DNA from: Gentiana macrophylla
Lineage: Eukaryota > Streptophyta > Magnoliopsida > Gentianales > Gentianaceae
Direction of reading: 5' to 3'
Length of the DNA stretch: 64,000 nucleotides
Assembly (NCBI GenBank): GCA_026214975.1
Contig: CM047807.1
Coordinates: 70,473,824 to 70,537,823 of the forward strand
The notes under the pieces are model-generated. The model was not told where the DNA came from and did not search any database. It saw only the letters and a program-made list of their open reading frames with translations. The position numbers and the translations under genes are program-made. Positions 35,775-47,403 of this stretch are shown here, piece by piece (position 1 is the first letter of the stretch; each line of letters starts with the position of its first letter).

Positions 35775-36010
35775 CACTACAAAAAAAAGATTTTTTTGTG
35801 ACAAACTTTTGGTGACAAAGAGTAGATTTGTCACAAAGGGTAGTTTCTAGTGACAACAACTATGTTTGTCACAAAGAGTTTTATTGATTAATGACAAAAA
35901 GAAAGATTTCTCACCAAAGGTTTAGTGTATTGTCACAAAAATCATGGAATCACTTTCTTATTGTGTATAAATTTTTGGATGAGCCTTTGGTGACAACTAT
36001 CTTTATCATG
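35775..36010. repeat. Left subterminal repeats of CACTA-1
   Basis: Repeated GTGACAAA, TTTGTCAC and GGTGACAA motifs in both orientations (near 35806, 35813, 35828, 35850, 35869, 35934, 35992). CACTA elements use such arrays as transposase-binding sites; the motif itself is seen, the function is family knowledge. Confidence 0.75.
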
Positions 36011-37670
36011 AAATCCTCAAACGATCCGAGTCGAGTCAAATATTAAGATTATCGAGTTGAGCGTGTTACGAATTTTACGAACTCGAGCCCGAACACGAAT
36101 TTGACATGGATAACGAATTCAAACTCGACCGCGAGTTTTTTCACTCGAGCTGATTCGATTTCTTTTCACAGGAAGATTCCAGCTGCTTTACAAAAAAGAA
36201 TTTACATCAGGTGGGGTCGAAGACTTCAAAACAACCGAAAAAAAAGACTTTCGTGAATATGATAAAATAATAAGACTTTCTCGTTTCTCGATTTGTGGAA
36301 ACCGATAAAGACTTTTCGTTTCAATAAAAATAAACTCTCAGATTGAAAGTGGAAACCCTCTTCTCCGATGAATGACGATGGAACCTCACCGTCTCCTCTT
36401 TCCTCCTTTGCCCAATCGACGGCGCCGCCAAGAAAATGATCATTCTCGGTGAATTTTTGTTCGAATCGCAAACCGTTCTTTGGTTGGCCGACGATCAGTC
36501 TCGGTTTCTTCTCCTGCAGGCAATCGTTCTCTTAATCATCGCCTTTAGTCATGACGGATTCTCAAACCACTTGCTCCTCTGTTTTCTCCACCACTCATGC
36601 TCTTCAATCACCGGTAATTCCTCTTTTGTTTTACTTCCTACAAGTATTATTAGAATTTTATTTATGTTTTTGTTCGTTTTTTTTTCAATTTTGATCTCAA
36701 TCGTTTCTTTAGGTTAAATTTGCTGCTTCATTTGCATGCTGTGAAAATCGATTCATTGCATCTTCTGCATGCTTTGATGCTCAATTTTCTGCCTCATCTA
36801 CATGTTTGGAATTGGATGCATGGTTTACGGTTACAGCTGTGGTAAGTGTCATCCTTTTTCTTGATCGTTCAGTTTGAGGCAGTGTGATAATCGAATTTTG
36901 GTTCACATCAAAAAGTGCGATGACATGAAAAGATATGCAAGTATAATTATTGACATTAAGTAAATCTATATTGTGTATTTTCTTACTTTATTTTGTTTTT
37001 AGTATTTTTTTTTAATTTGTATAGTTGTGGGGATTATTGTCTCATATATATGCTCTTACGAGTGTTATTCAAGCACATATTTTATCCACACAAAAAGTTA
37101 CATAAAATAAATTAAAAGGTTGCTATATAGCAGGAGAGAATCAAGCTTTTGTGGCACTGTGATAAGAATGTAACCATGGTATTATGTCATTTTTATGCAC
37201 TGATTGTGTTTGGTGATTGGTGTTTGGTGTGATGCCTTTAAAAATGACTAATTTTATCAGATTGTTTGTTGTCTTTTTACACCTACATAATCCAAGTTCA
37301 AGCAAGTTAGCTAAACTTTGATGGATTATATTCAATCTTTCTTCATGAATTTCCTTATGCATTTATGCTTGGGTGTATATTGCAAAGTTTTTATTCTTGG
37401 CTTTACGTTTCCAGTAAATTTTAGTAGAGAATGCAGTGTGAAATATGTGAAAAAGCATCTTATTGTATGGTTAGATTCATATCTGATTGTTGTTCATTTT
37501 ATTTCCTTAATTTTTGTTGCAGAAACAGAATATTAGGTCGAACATTCGACTTACCATATTCCCCTTCTTGCTGTGTGTGTTGCTTATTCTCACCAAATAT
37601 TGATCAACAAAGAATTGGATAATCCTTCCAACAAATGAGGATGCACTTGTATTGATACTAATGGTGATCG
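36011..37670. other. CACTA-1 interior, left part, no gene recognised
   Basis: A stretch rich in CTCGAG/GAGTCGAG-like motifs (36020-36150) is followed by a possible gene 5' region: ATG at 36552 (MTDSQTTCSSVFSTTHALQS) ending at a GTAATT donor near 36614, and an open exon-like piece at about 36717-36842 (AASFACCENRFIASSACFD) before a GTAAGT donor. I do not recognise the protein. These may belong to the same captured gene as the fragments from 37671. Confidence 0.35.
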
Positions 37671-37908
37671 ATGGAAAATGCGAAAAGGTATGTGGAATCA
37701 AAACATTCAACTTTGGACCAAGCGGGCAGTTGTCCTATTCGTAATCCACCTGAATGGCCTCTCTTGTTACAAGGGCCAGCCCCCGAGTATCGTGCCGTGA
37801 AAACAGATTTCATTCCTTCCGCAGACTTGCCATCTGATTCGTGTAAGAGGACAGGGTCCTGTTCTGCATCAATACTTGTGACCGGAAATAATCAATCATT
37901 TGGACAAA
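37671..37908 (+). pseudogene. Exon-like fragment of an unidentified host gene (piece 1)
   Basis: An open stretch reads SCPIRNPPEWPLLLQGPAPE and continues to ILVTGNNQSFGQ, ending at a possible GT donor (37909). The amino-acid composition is protein-like, unlike the random AT-rich ORFs around it. I could not assign the protein. With the next two pieces it looks like successive exons of one gene taken up by CACTA-1. Confidence 0.45.
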
Positions 37909-38004
37909 GTATACCTTTACTCACTCACTTTAATCACTCGCTATGTCTTGCTTCATGATTCTTGTTTAAGCCCATGTTTTTATTTGTTTTTGTAACTTTG
38001 ATAG

Positions 38005-38084
38005 AGTGTCATCAAGAAAGATGTTCCTAGTGCATTAACGGTGAACAAATTTCGGATATTTTGTACTGATATAGCCAATAATGT
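38005..38084 (+). pseudogene. Exon-like fragment of an unidentified host gene (piece 2)
   Basis: VIKKDVPSALTVNKFRIFCT is open from an AG acceptor to a GGTTAGG donor-like site (38084). The phase across the upstream junction is not clean, so the border or the sequence may be off by a base. Confidence 0.4.
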
Positions 38085-38197
38085 CTTGGTTAGGCTTCTT
38101 TGTTTTTCATTTGAGTTACTTTATATACATGTTGTCATGAGTTTAAATTATTTTTTGTTATTCGTGCTAATCAATAGTATGTTGTTGCTTTTGTCAG

Positions 38198-38336
38198 GGC
38201 TCAGATACACTTACTCAGAATTTTCTTGAACCGGCTTTTTTTTCAAACAAACCTGCATATTATCTTCAATCTAAGTGTCTTTCAAGCTCTGGTTTCCCTG
38301 TCTCCTTCATGCTTGGTTCTATTTCAGTGCAAGAAG
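38198..38336 (+). pseudogene. Exon-like fragment of an unidentified host gene (piece 3)
   Basis: From acceptor TTTTGTCAG to donor AAG|GTATTG the reading is fully open: GSDTLTQNFLEPAFFSN to SFMLGSISVQE. A further open piece at 38680-38760 (EEAIVKLMKFLEALHATTSK) may be another exon. No known domain recognised. Confidence 0.45.
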
Positions 38337-38836
38337 GTATTGTATCATTTTAGTGCTCGGATTTCCTATTGCCTAACGCGTCATTAGTTTATGATGATAT
38401 GTTGAGATAAGAAACGCTAACCGTTTCACATCTGATGTCTAATTATGCATGTTGGACCTTTTCTCTACTGGAAGTGCTTACTTCTGTTCATATATATCAC
38501 AATTAGTGGGCCATTAATCCATGTTTTTTGTTTGATTATCGATTCCACAAATTTGACAGATCTTGTAAGTTTACATGAATGCTAAAACCTTTTCCTCTCT
38601 TAAAATTCAGCTTTAATGCATTTACATCGCATGTACCTTTGATTATCGATTTGACCTCTCCCAGGAAGAGGCTATTGTGAAGTTGATGAAGTTCTTAGAG
38701 GCTTTACATGCGACAACTTCAAAATTGCTTGTTTGTCTTATGCGTCTTTCTGTGTATAGGTTAGTCAAGTATCATATTTTACTATACTTACATTTCACAT
38801 AACTGTCTCTTATCACACATGTAATTTTCTCACCAG

Positions 38837-38912
38837 GGAGAAGGTGAAAAACGACATGGTTATTGCATGGGGTTCGTATGAAAAGTATGCATGGGGACAA
38901 GATGAGATCCAG
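38837..38912 (+). pseudogene. Captured exon of a class I alpha-mannosidase (GH47)
   Basis: Bounded by acceptor TTTCTCACCAG and donor ATCCAG|GTACTT, the 76-bp exon encodes REKVKNDMVIAWGSYEKYAW followed by GQDEIQ. This matches the conserved start of the GH47 catalytic domain (usual form 'KVK.AM.HAWSSYEKYAWG.DELQP') of plant ER/Golgi alpha-mannosidase I, which trims mannose from N-glycans. Only this exon is evident; the catalytic barrel is not present nearby, so it cannot be active. It is a gene fragment carried by CACTA-1. Confidence 0.65.
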
Positions 38913-39674
38913 GTACTTTTCCATTTTTTTATGTGCATGTTTAGCCATTGTCGAGTTCTGTCTCTAGGGGGTAATTTGGGCTTAAGGAAGAGTTAGTTTG
39001 ATTATCTTTTCAATCCTTTCTATTAAATTTCTTTTCTCCAGGTGATTCACCTAGTTATGTACCATCAAGAATGAAATCTATCGATACTTTGATGTATTTG
39101 TCACTCAGTTAGGATATCATCATTATACTTTTCGTTGAACATTGAAATCCTAGCTTAATGTTTGAGTATTTGCTGTCTTATATCTTTTTTTGTGCATAAT
39201 GTGGTCCAAAGGCGATTTCAAATGTATATTTACTGTCCTATATCTTTTCTTGTAATTTTATGATTTGGCAGAGTTTTTTGTGTGGAAAACAGAACATACA
39301 GCAAAGAAGGATACTCATGAGGTATTGCTAGACATTAGCAAAGCAGATGCCCTTCATTATATATGAATGTTTTTCTTAGTCATTGCTAGATGATTGCTTT
39401 CGTATAACATGAGCTTTTCTATTAAATCGTTTTTGCTGGGACCTTTTCTATTAGAGCATATTAATCTGAAACTACATTACAGGTTTTGACTTGCAGCTTA
39501 GAACTAGGTCTAAGTTGTTGTTTATCAACCTGAATGCATCAGGTCTTGCTGGAGTGATAAACATAGTACTTGGACTGGTTTAGAATGTTTTACATCTTGT
39601 CTCATTTTCAGGTCTAATTAGGTGTGCATCTGTTGTGTTGTAAAGGTCTTGTTTCATCAGGTTCTTGTCTTGCA

Positions 39675-39795
39675 ATTGCAGGCCTTGTCCGGTGACATAT
39701 CCAGGCCTTGTTCAGGACATGTCCAGGCCTTGTCCAGGCTTGTCCAGGCTATGTCCATTCTTGTCCAGGACATGTCCATGCTTGCCCAAACCATG
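39675..39795. repeat. Degenerate TGTCCAGG repeat cluster (first)
   Basis: About ten copies of TGTCCAGG or close variants, several as the palindrome GGACATGTCC, within CACTA-1. Spacing is irregular. An open 84-residue ORF over it (39622-39876) simply reads the repeats. Confidence 0.7.
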
Positions 39796-40834
39796 CCTTG
39801 TTATGTCTTATCCTTTATCATGGGTTTAGATCTTGTATGCATCATATATTGGGCTTTCTTGACCATGTGTAGTTGAGTTTGAACCTTATCTTGTTTTAAT
39901 TACTTACTGCCAAGCTTTGTTGCTTTATGTTCCTTCAACCAAATAAACTTGTTTTGAATATGCAGGACTTATGCTATCATTTGTCCTGTCTATATATGTT
40001 CTGCAACCATCTCGAGAAAAAATAGCAAGGTGAATTGTTTCCTTTTATTTTTTGTTGTGTGGAGCTAAAAGTAATAAAACAGAGCAGGTTAAAGTTGGTC
40101 TTTTACACTTGAAATGAGCTATCTTTGACATTTATTAATAACCCTTTTGAAATTGTTTTTCGGGAGTTTTAGATCATAAGAAATTAAATTAAAAGCGGGT
40201 TCAAATCATCAATGAGACCACTTTGTTTCTTTTTCATGTACTTCTATCATACGTAAAGCTATTGGTCACACTTATTATTCATTTCCTTGGATTCCACAAG
40301 TCAAAAGGCTGAGTTCAATCCAAGAGGTCGATCGACATAGAAGCCTAAAAACACTTCTTAGGTTGACGGTGGCTATTTCCTGTAAAAAAAACTTGGAACC
40401 GGGTACACAACTTAGCTCTTGTTGTTTTGTTAGTTCTTTAGTTTTTCTTTCTTTCACAAAAGGCCCCATGTGTGCTTGCTTATTTGACCAACCCTCTTCA
40501 ATAGGTTGTTATTGTTTTTGGCCAAGCTTCATTTTTCCTTTGTTGTAGAATATATGTGCTTATTGTGCCTATACTTTAGGTAATTTCCTTTCTTCGAGCT
40601 TTTCCCAAAATGTTTGATGCACTTAATTAGGAACATGAGACAATGAAGCCAATTCTTGAATATATCTTTGTAATTTAGGCACTGCAATGATGGACAATTA
40701 TTTGAGTTTTGGTTTATATTGTAGGTTCTTAATGTAATCACTTGTTTTGATTTTACTTTCTCCAAAATTCGCGGCCTTTCAGAATCTTATGGCATTTTTC
40801 TGTTTTCAGGTGAACAATCCTGAGTTTCAGTCCC

Positions 40835-40925
40835 AAACATGTCCAGGTGTGTCCAGACATTCCCAGGTCAGTCCCAGACATGTCCAGGTGCGTCCAGACA
40901 TGCCTAGGTCTGTCTGGTGCATGTC
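40835..40925. repeat. Degenerate TGTCCAGG/TGTCCAGAC repeat cluster (second)
   Basis: ACATGTCCAGG(TG)TGTCCAGACAT-like units recur about six times, the same core as the cluster 1.1 kb upstream. Confidence 0.7.
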
Positions 40926-41104
40926 CAGCTGAAAATTATTCTTTGTATGCTGCCAGTTTGTATGTATATGCTCTTATGTAGATGGTTTTTAGTTGTTAAA
41001 AGGCCCAAATATGGATATGTTAATTTCCTAAATATGGATGCTCGCTTGAATACAGACCTGCTAGAAATTATTGGAATTCTTGTATATGTCATTTATAGAT
41101 TAAC

Positions 41105-41215
41105 AATGGAAGAATCTGTGGCGACATTGCTGTATCACGAGCTTTTGGTGACATGAGAAAGTATGAGGCAGGAGTTGTGGAGAAAATGTACTCAATGCAA
41201 TTGCAAAAAATGTGA
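41105..41215 (+). pseudogene. Captured fragment of a PP2C-family protein phosphatase
   Basis: NGRICGDIAVSRAFGDMR (from 41105) carries the PP2C motif 'G.LAVSRAFGD', including the Asp that takes part in metal coordination in the family. The exact form GDIAVSRAFGD is closest to the chloroplast TAP38/PPH1-like group, as far as I can judge by eye. The reading stops at 41213 after an unrelated tail. Other PP2C motifs are absent, so it is a fragment taken up by CACTA-1. Confidence 0.6.
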
Positions 41216-41720
41216 GTATTAATTATGCAATCTTATGCACTTTCATTAATTCTACATTTTGATCGTCTAACATTCCTTTTTTATTTTTTAACTAATTAGG
41301 GTGGAAGGAAATTGCAAATTTTGATTCCTGAACACTTGGTTCATTTGAGGAACCAAATATAAGGTAATGTCTTAGGACATTTACATTTTACTTGCAGTTT
41401 TGATTTATGAGGATTCATCTCTTTTTGTGTTTTCAGCTTCATTTGTTTCATGGGCTTTTCTTTTATTTTTTTTGGTAGCTGTAAGTAGTTTAGTGTTGAA
41501 AATTGAGGTTGAATCTCAATTCTTCCTTACCTGCATTCTGGAAATTGTCTGGAATTGGGCGTAAGGGTCATGCTGTTGGAGATATTCTTGGAGTCAGGTT
41601 CAAGGTTGTGTTTGTTTATTATTATATTTGTTATTAATTATTGTGGTGTAGGATATTATTATTGATTATGACTTATAATGTGTCTGTTTATTGTTATATT
41701 TATTATTAATGTTGTTGTTA

Positions 41721-41768
41721 TTATTATTATTATTATTATTTGAATATTTATTATTATTATTATTATTT
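41721..41768. repeat. (TTA)n microsatellite
   Basis: Runs of TTA/ATT triplets interrupted once by TTTGAATA, near the right end of CACTA-1. Confidence 0.8.
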
Positions 41769-41779
41769 TTAAAATATGA

Positions 41780-42152
41780 CTTCTAGTGACAAAGTCTTTG
41801 TCAATATTAACCATTAATGTAAAAATGTGTTTATAACCTTTGGTGACAACAACACTGAATTAGTGATAAAATGTTTATTATTTTGTGACAAAAGTTTTGT
41901 CGCATGAAAAACTTCTGGTGAGAAATCTCGAAGTTTGTCATGAAAAGCTTTGGTGACAAAAATATTAGATTTGTCGCCACTGAACTCTTTTAATGACTAA
42001 TTCACTGATCGTCACAATAGGCACCTTTAGCGTCACTGCTTACGCAACAAACGCCGCGACAAAAATATTTTGTCACGAAAACTTTTACAGACGAAAATCA
42101 GCACTTTTGGCGACGAATTATTCTGTCACGAAAAGGTCTATTTTTTGTAGTG
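41780..42152. repeat. Right subterminal repeats of CACTA-1
   Basis: GTGACAAA and its complement recur (near 41788, 41842, 41886, 41954), as in the left end, then the terminal TTTTTTGTAGTG. Confidence 0.75.
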
Positions 42153-43789
42153 GGAATCGTCGTGAAGAGAGCGTCGATTCAACACCCGAAAGTTAGGACA
42201 TTGTCAAGGTTTGGTGGGAATGGCTTGCTAAAAAGTAATAGGCTTTTCCTACGAATTAATTGTGGTTATAAGAGGGTCTTCATATTGAATAATTGATGTT
42301 TAATAAAGTTAAGATTAAGTAAAAATGTGTCAGATTTGAATACTAGTATTTTATACGGTACTTTTAAAGGACGCTGTTGAAACTGGAACTTGTTTATGAA
42401 ACTTGAAGTCTCTGGTACGTTGAAAGCATAATAATTTTAATTGATTGCTTTTCCGAACCGTAATGGCCGGAGTTGCAGAAACCTCTTTATTTTCTTTGTT
42501 GTTGAAATAGGTATGTTGTGTTCCTTTTATGATGTATTATATTACTGAGGTACTATATTACGTATATAGTTATATATGTTATAGTTTTATGTTTATAAAT
42601 TCACCTGTTATAGTTTTATGTTATACACACATGTTAAAGATCAGAGAATTGTTTGGCACTCACCTTATTTGGAGTTTCTACTGCACAACTCTTCACAAGA
42701 TTGACACCATGCAAAGTATTCATTTTTCCTTCAACTACTGATTAGTAGTTCTAATTGAATAGTCATAGTCATATAAGTCTTATTTTAGTGACCTTGCTCA
42801 GTGGTTAACGATTTGGGAAGTAAAACCAGTAAGCATTTGTGTTCTTTTGATTGTGAAGTCTCTTAAAAGAAAGATTTAATTAATACATAAAATGTAGTTG
42901 TTTGGTGTTATTGAGTTATGTTATTTTCTTTTTTTTAAATATGAAAAATACGATTGGTAAACAATGAATTTAGTGGCTAGTGTTATTGTGATGTTTAGCT
43001 TGAATTGTAGTTTTGTTAATGGTCCTAATTAAATAAGATTAAATAAAAATGAACAAGCCCCGATTGAGTTCTGATGCGTTTGGTTCCGGCACCGGACGTA
43101 CTCTTAAAGGGAGTTGAAGTCCGGGACCGTCGGAAAGGCATGAAAGGGCTTGTGCTTTGATGAATTAGTATTCATCAATGTCTGTGTAATTGCTAGGCTT
43201 TGTCCGTGTCTAGTGGTCTAAGTAAGAGAGTAGGAGAGGTGAGGGAGCTTACTTGAAAATACTTAGGTGGCTAGTTAATAACTAATAACAAACGTACTTG
43301 TGTAGTTAACACTACAACAAAAATACCTTTTTGCCACAGAAGTTTTTGCCATGACAGTTTGTCGCGGCTAATATCAACTTTAAGCCACGACTGTTGTGCC
43401 AAATGCGAAATTCTATGATATTTCAAAATTGCTATTAGCATTAGCCACAACCGTTGTTGCCAAAAAAAATTCCCGCCTGTACTTCGATTGGCGCCTAACG
43501 TATTAGCCACAGCTGTCATGGCAAATAAATTTTAAATTAATGAAAACTCATTGGCGCGTGTTGTTGGCGCTATTTGTCAAAATTATTTGTCACGGATATT
43601 GTGGCAAAAACATTTTACGGATTTATTAAAATAAAAAATCTTGTATTTGTCATCATGTTTAATCCACGTGGCAAATATAATGCTGACATGTCACTTATTT
43701 GCCTCAACAAAGCTGTGGCTAATAATATGTTTCAACAATAAATCTCTAGCCCATGAAAAAACAATAAATCGCTGAATAAAAAAAAGAAA

Positions 43790-45101
43790 CGATTCATCGT
43801 CTTCTTCCTCCATATCGAGCTGTTAGATCTGCTGAAGGTGAGTGTTCTCATCTCGATTTTTCATTAAAACCTTAATTGGGGGTTTATGCTTTCGCATTTA
43901 TCATCTCGATTTTTCAATTTCCCAAGACTTTGGTAGATCGTGTGCACTCCGGCGAGGACGAGGAGCGGCGAGTAGGTGTGAGCGCCGCCTCTCGAAGCTG
44001 AAGACGCAGGCTCCACCACGGACCACAGCGCGCCTCAAGACGCAGATCGTTTTCGGTCGAAGAACCGAAGATTCTCGCATCTTTGGTCTTTGGAACTCGG
44101 TCTTTAATCTTTCGTGAGTAATTTTGTTTCCCCTGTTTTCCAAAGATGTTTTCCAATTTTCATTCTGATTTATATGTTCAACTATTAACCATTCCAATGA
44201 CTTTTTATGATCGATCGAGATGTTACGGTTGCCCAGATTGTTTTCACTTAGGAAAGCTTAATTGGTTATCTCGTGAAATCTGAACAAGTGTCGCGCGACT
44301 AAGCCTATTTGATATATATTTAGTTGGACCGTTTTGAGTAGTTTGACTACTTAAGTTTTCATTTGAGTTTTGTGGTGAACTTGTGTTTGTTGGTTGGATT
44401 CGTGATTCATTACGTGAATTTATTCTAGTAGTCACACATTTGAACTTGTAACTGGAGATTGTATCCGGAGTTGTGTTTGTTCGTAAGTTCGGCATTGTGC
44501 ATAGTCAAGACCTTTGAGTATTAGGATTTTGGCATCTAAAATTTGTTTCGGAAATAGAACTGATCTCGTGATCGATTAAAGAGTTCGATTTTTGTCAATA
44601 TGTTGCTAAAGTTTTGTTTATTGAAAGCGAGCTACCCGACTTTTGAACCGGAATTGTTAAAAACATGCTTAGGGATTTATTTCTTCCTTATCATGGGTAT
44701 CGATCAAATGTATTTGAGCGGCTATGGTTACTTTCTTAAGCGAAACATGCCCTTTATTCCTCTAAATGAAACAAACATTATTTGGTGGGCTTATGTCAGA
44801 ACCAATATCCTCATCATGTGATTAGCCATGGAAAACATTTTCTTGGTATAAGGTTGTAGAACGCGTGCTGCAATGGATGTAAGCTAATTTTTTTACGGCT
44901 GAGATCCTTAGTATATGATGAAACCATATACAACATTATGTGACAAAATACGGACTCAGGAACTAATTAAACTCATGGAATAGCTATTTTCATTCCACTG
45001 CCCTTGAATGATAGACGTCAACATTCTCACTGAGAAAGCTAAATGTTAAATGCCATTATCTTTGAGCATTAAAATCCCTTTTCTTTTTACAGGTATACAT
45101 A
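43790..45101 (+). other. 5' leader/intron region of the CACTA-2 gene
   Basis: A CTTCTTCCTCC-rich leader ends at AAG|GTGAGT (43838), like a 5' UTR exon and intron donor. GC-rich DNA at 43940-44080 gives overlapping ORFs on both strands with no domain; 44100-45090 is AT-rich and intron-like, ending TTTTTACAG before the first coding exon. Confidence 0.4.
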
Positions 45102-47403
45102 ATGGTTGGACCTGTGGCTACTTGTGTAGGCTCATCAGGTGGAGCACAACCACCACAGGAAAATCCACGTAGGATACCATCAAATTGCCAATCATGTATG
45201 TTAAGTTTGTTAGTCATCTTATAGTCACATTATCATTGCTTGAAATGTTTACTACATATACATATGCCAACATGTTTGTACTTTACCACTGATAAATTGT
45301 GGAGTTAGTTACCACAATGATCTATTAGATAGTGTGAACAATTTATATCTAATTGATTTTTTTTCTGTTCGTCTATATTTAGCTTTTCATTTCAGTAGAA
45401 ACTATAAACATATTACCTACACACTAAGATGTTTCTCTGTCTTTTGTTTACAGCCTCTACTACTGCACCTCGTGCCCGCAAGGGCCGAGGGAAGGCTATA
45501 GGCAAAAAAATCTTGATGCGTGTAGCTGAGATCGGCGGTCCAATCCCACTCCAATAGGATATTGAGTACGGGACGTGGAAGGCATTAGGTCCTGATGCTT
45601 CCTTATATGCAAGTGGGGTCGGGATCCAAGTTCGCCACTGTTGTGAGCCCTACCATGACGGGTAGGAAAAAGTACCAGACTGGCAGAGGACGTTGACATA
45701 CGAGCGTATCAAAGTATGTATTTACCTTGCTACAATAATTTCATTTTGATATTCATGTATTACTTGCTCGACTATTAATTCGTTTGGTATGTGTTTCAGG
45801 GTTGGTTCACTGTTTCAGATCCTGTACTTGCAGAGGTACTTCAGAGAGATTGTGGGGGGCATACCGGGGTTGGAAGATCGACCTCAAAGACCACTTCAAC
45901 AAGAATGGGGAGAGGATGATCCGGATCGTGCCCGACTTAACCTCTCAAACTCCATCGAGGATCTTGTTCATTGGGAGCGGTGTATCCAAATGGATGCTCA
46001 CCCCTAAGTTTCAGGTAATTTTAGTCATGTATGAACTTGTTCATTGTCTGTTAAGGAGTATGTCTGGTTGTATGCTTAGTCTTGTCCCATATTTATGATG
46101 TCATTTGATAAAAGTTGATACAGACCAAAAAAATCCCAAGATTCATCACCAATTTATAACGATTTTCCAAAGTCTTAGACAACAATTTATAGAAGAGGAA
46201 TCAGTTTAGTTCCATCTCTCATAATCAAATTGCATGTAGCATTTGAGTCTGGCCACAAATTTTACGGTTACAAGCCACTGTTTTTAGACCCTTAAGAAAA
46301 ACAAATCCTCTGTTACTTTCTGTTTGGTCTCTATCAACTTTTATATAATCTTGGCATGGATTTCACCTACTTGTTTCTTATAAACCAACTTAATTCTGAT
46401 TTCCGAAGTGTAGTTATACAACTACATACTGGAGAATCGTGATTCTTGTTTGTGTGTGTACTAATATGGAAGCATGATGTGTCTATTTGTTTTAACAACA
46501 ATATAATTGTTTGATCAATAGTTTGTAGCTATTTATGATGCATCGATTCAAATTATTCTCTTTCGTGTTTTGTACCTTGACGACTTGTGTAAGATCACAA
46601 GTTCTTTCTCGGATAGCAAACTTGTTTGTTGCCGTTACCTCTACTGATCTAAGGTCTTGTGGTTTAGCATTTTGTGATCTTTAAATTGAATTTTATTTAT
46701 ACAGGAACTATCAAGACAATATCGTGAGATGCTTGTAAGCGTATACTATCATTTCAATTTTAACCTTTACAATATAACAGTGTTCTAATCTAGCATTATT
46801 TGATAGGATAATTCACAGCCACAAGATCCAGATGAGGCCCAAGATCAAGATGCGTCACAAGACCAAGATGAGCCACCTCGAAAAAAAACTGCTGTGCAAG
46901 TATGGGGTGATCCGCATCGTCATGGAGATGAGTGGGCGAATAATGAAACTAAAGAGGCATACGTAAGTATACTTGTCTTTAATGCATATTCATTACGCAA
47001 CTTGCTAATCATTCATACGCTAATAATTAAATGCTTGAATATGTAGTGCGCCATGGAGGAGTGGGTTGCGGCCCGCGACACAACTCTTACCCCTGCAGAC
47101 GAACTCACCATCATTGGGGGCGTTTTAGGTAGGCGTCGAGGTCATATCACTGGAGCAGGACCAAGTGCCCCACGTTCCGCCCAGCCATCCCCCCAGCCAT
47201 CCCATACATCGTTTGTCTCCCGACAGGAGCATGATACTTTGTTGAATGCATTCACTATGTTGATGTCGTACATCAAGGAGAAAGATCCAGACGCACGACT
47301 ACCAAATTTTCCAATGCCTACTCAGTCAGCATCTTGTGCTCAATCATCTTCAAGCTGTCCTGCGTCTCATAGGGATGATGTAGCTGACATGCGTGATAAC
47401 TAG
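45102..47403 (+). pseudogene. Ptta/En/Spm-type (Transposase_24) gene of CACTA-2, broken
   Basis: This CACTA-associated protein family is of uncertain role, possibly TNPA-like DNA binding. Apparent exons: 45102-45196 (MVGPVATCVGSSGGAQ), about 45454-45715 (RKGRGKAIGKKI, then GPDASLYASGVGIQVRH and VPDWQRTLTYERIK), about 45800-46014 (GWFTVSDPVLAEVLQRDC, YRGWKIDLKDHFNKNG in another frame), 46705-46732, 46808-46961 (VWGDPHRHGDEWANNETKEAY) and 47047-47403 (EEWVAARD, GVLGRRRGHITGAG). Splice-like GTA/CAG borders separate them. Stops at 45555 and 45661 and a frame change in the third exon inactivate it. The family assignment rests on the RKGRGK start, the 'GPD...VG.QVR' block and the 'LG.R.GH..G.G' block. 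Confidence 0.65.

Larger units (their letters stand above)
35775..42152 (+). mobile_element. CACTA-1: 6.4-kb CACTA (En/Spm-type) transposon carrying host-gene fragments
   Basis: The left end is CACTACAAAAAAAAGA and the right end is TCTATTTTTTGTAGTG, inverted repeats of about 15 bp. The 3-bp target GGA is repeated at 35772-35774 and 42153-42155, and removing the element restores the LTR sequence seen at 31701-31715. Subterminal regions carry many GTGACAAA/TTTGTCAC motifs. No transposase is recognisable, so it must be moved in trans. The interior holds exon-like pieces of at least two or three host genes. Orientation of the element itself is arbitrary. Confidence 0.9.

Noticed and set aside
41721..41768. 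TTA run as a telomere- or centromere-like repeat
   Set aside because: It is an ordinary triplet microsatellite; no TTTAGGG units and no longer satellite period.
28020..42741. 70-71-residue ORF present in all three array LTRs (28020, 32083, 42529)
   Set aside because: It lies in the LTR and repeats with it; Tyr/Ile-rich translation of AT-rich DNA, no domain.
43901..44197. Overlapping ORFs on both strands in GC-rich DNA of CACTA-2
   Set aside because: Three overlapping readings in a local GC-rich patch; none has a domain, and the patch sits in the leader of the transposon gene.
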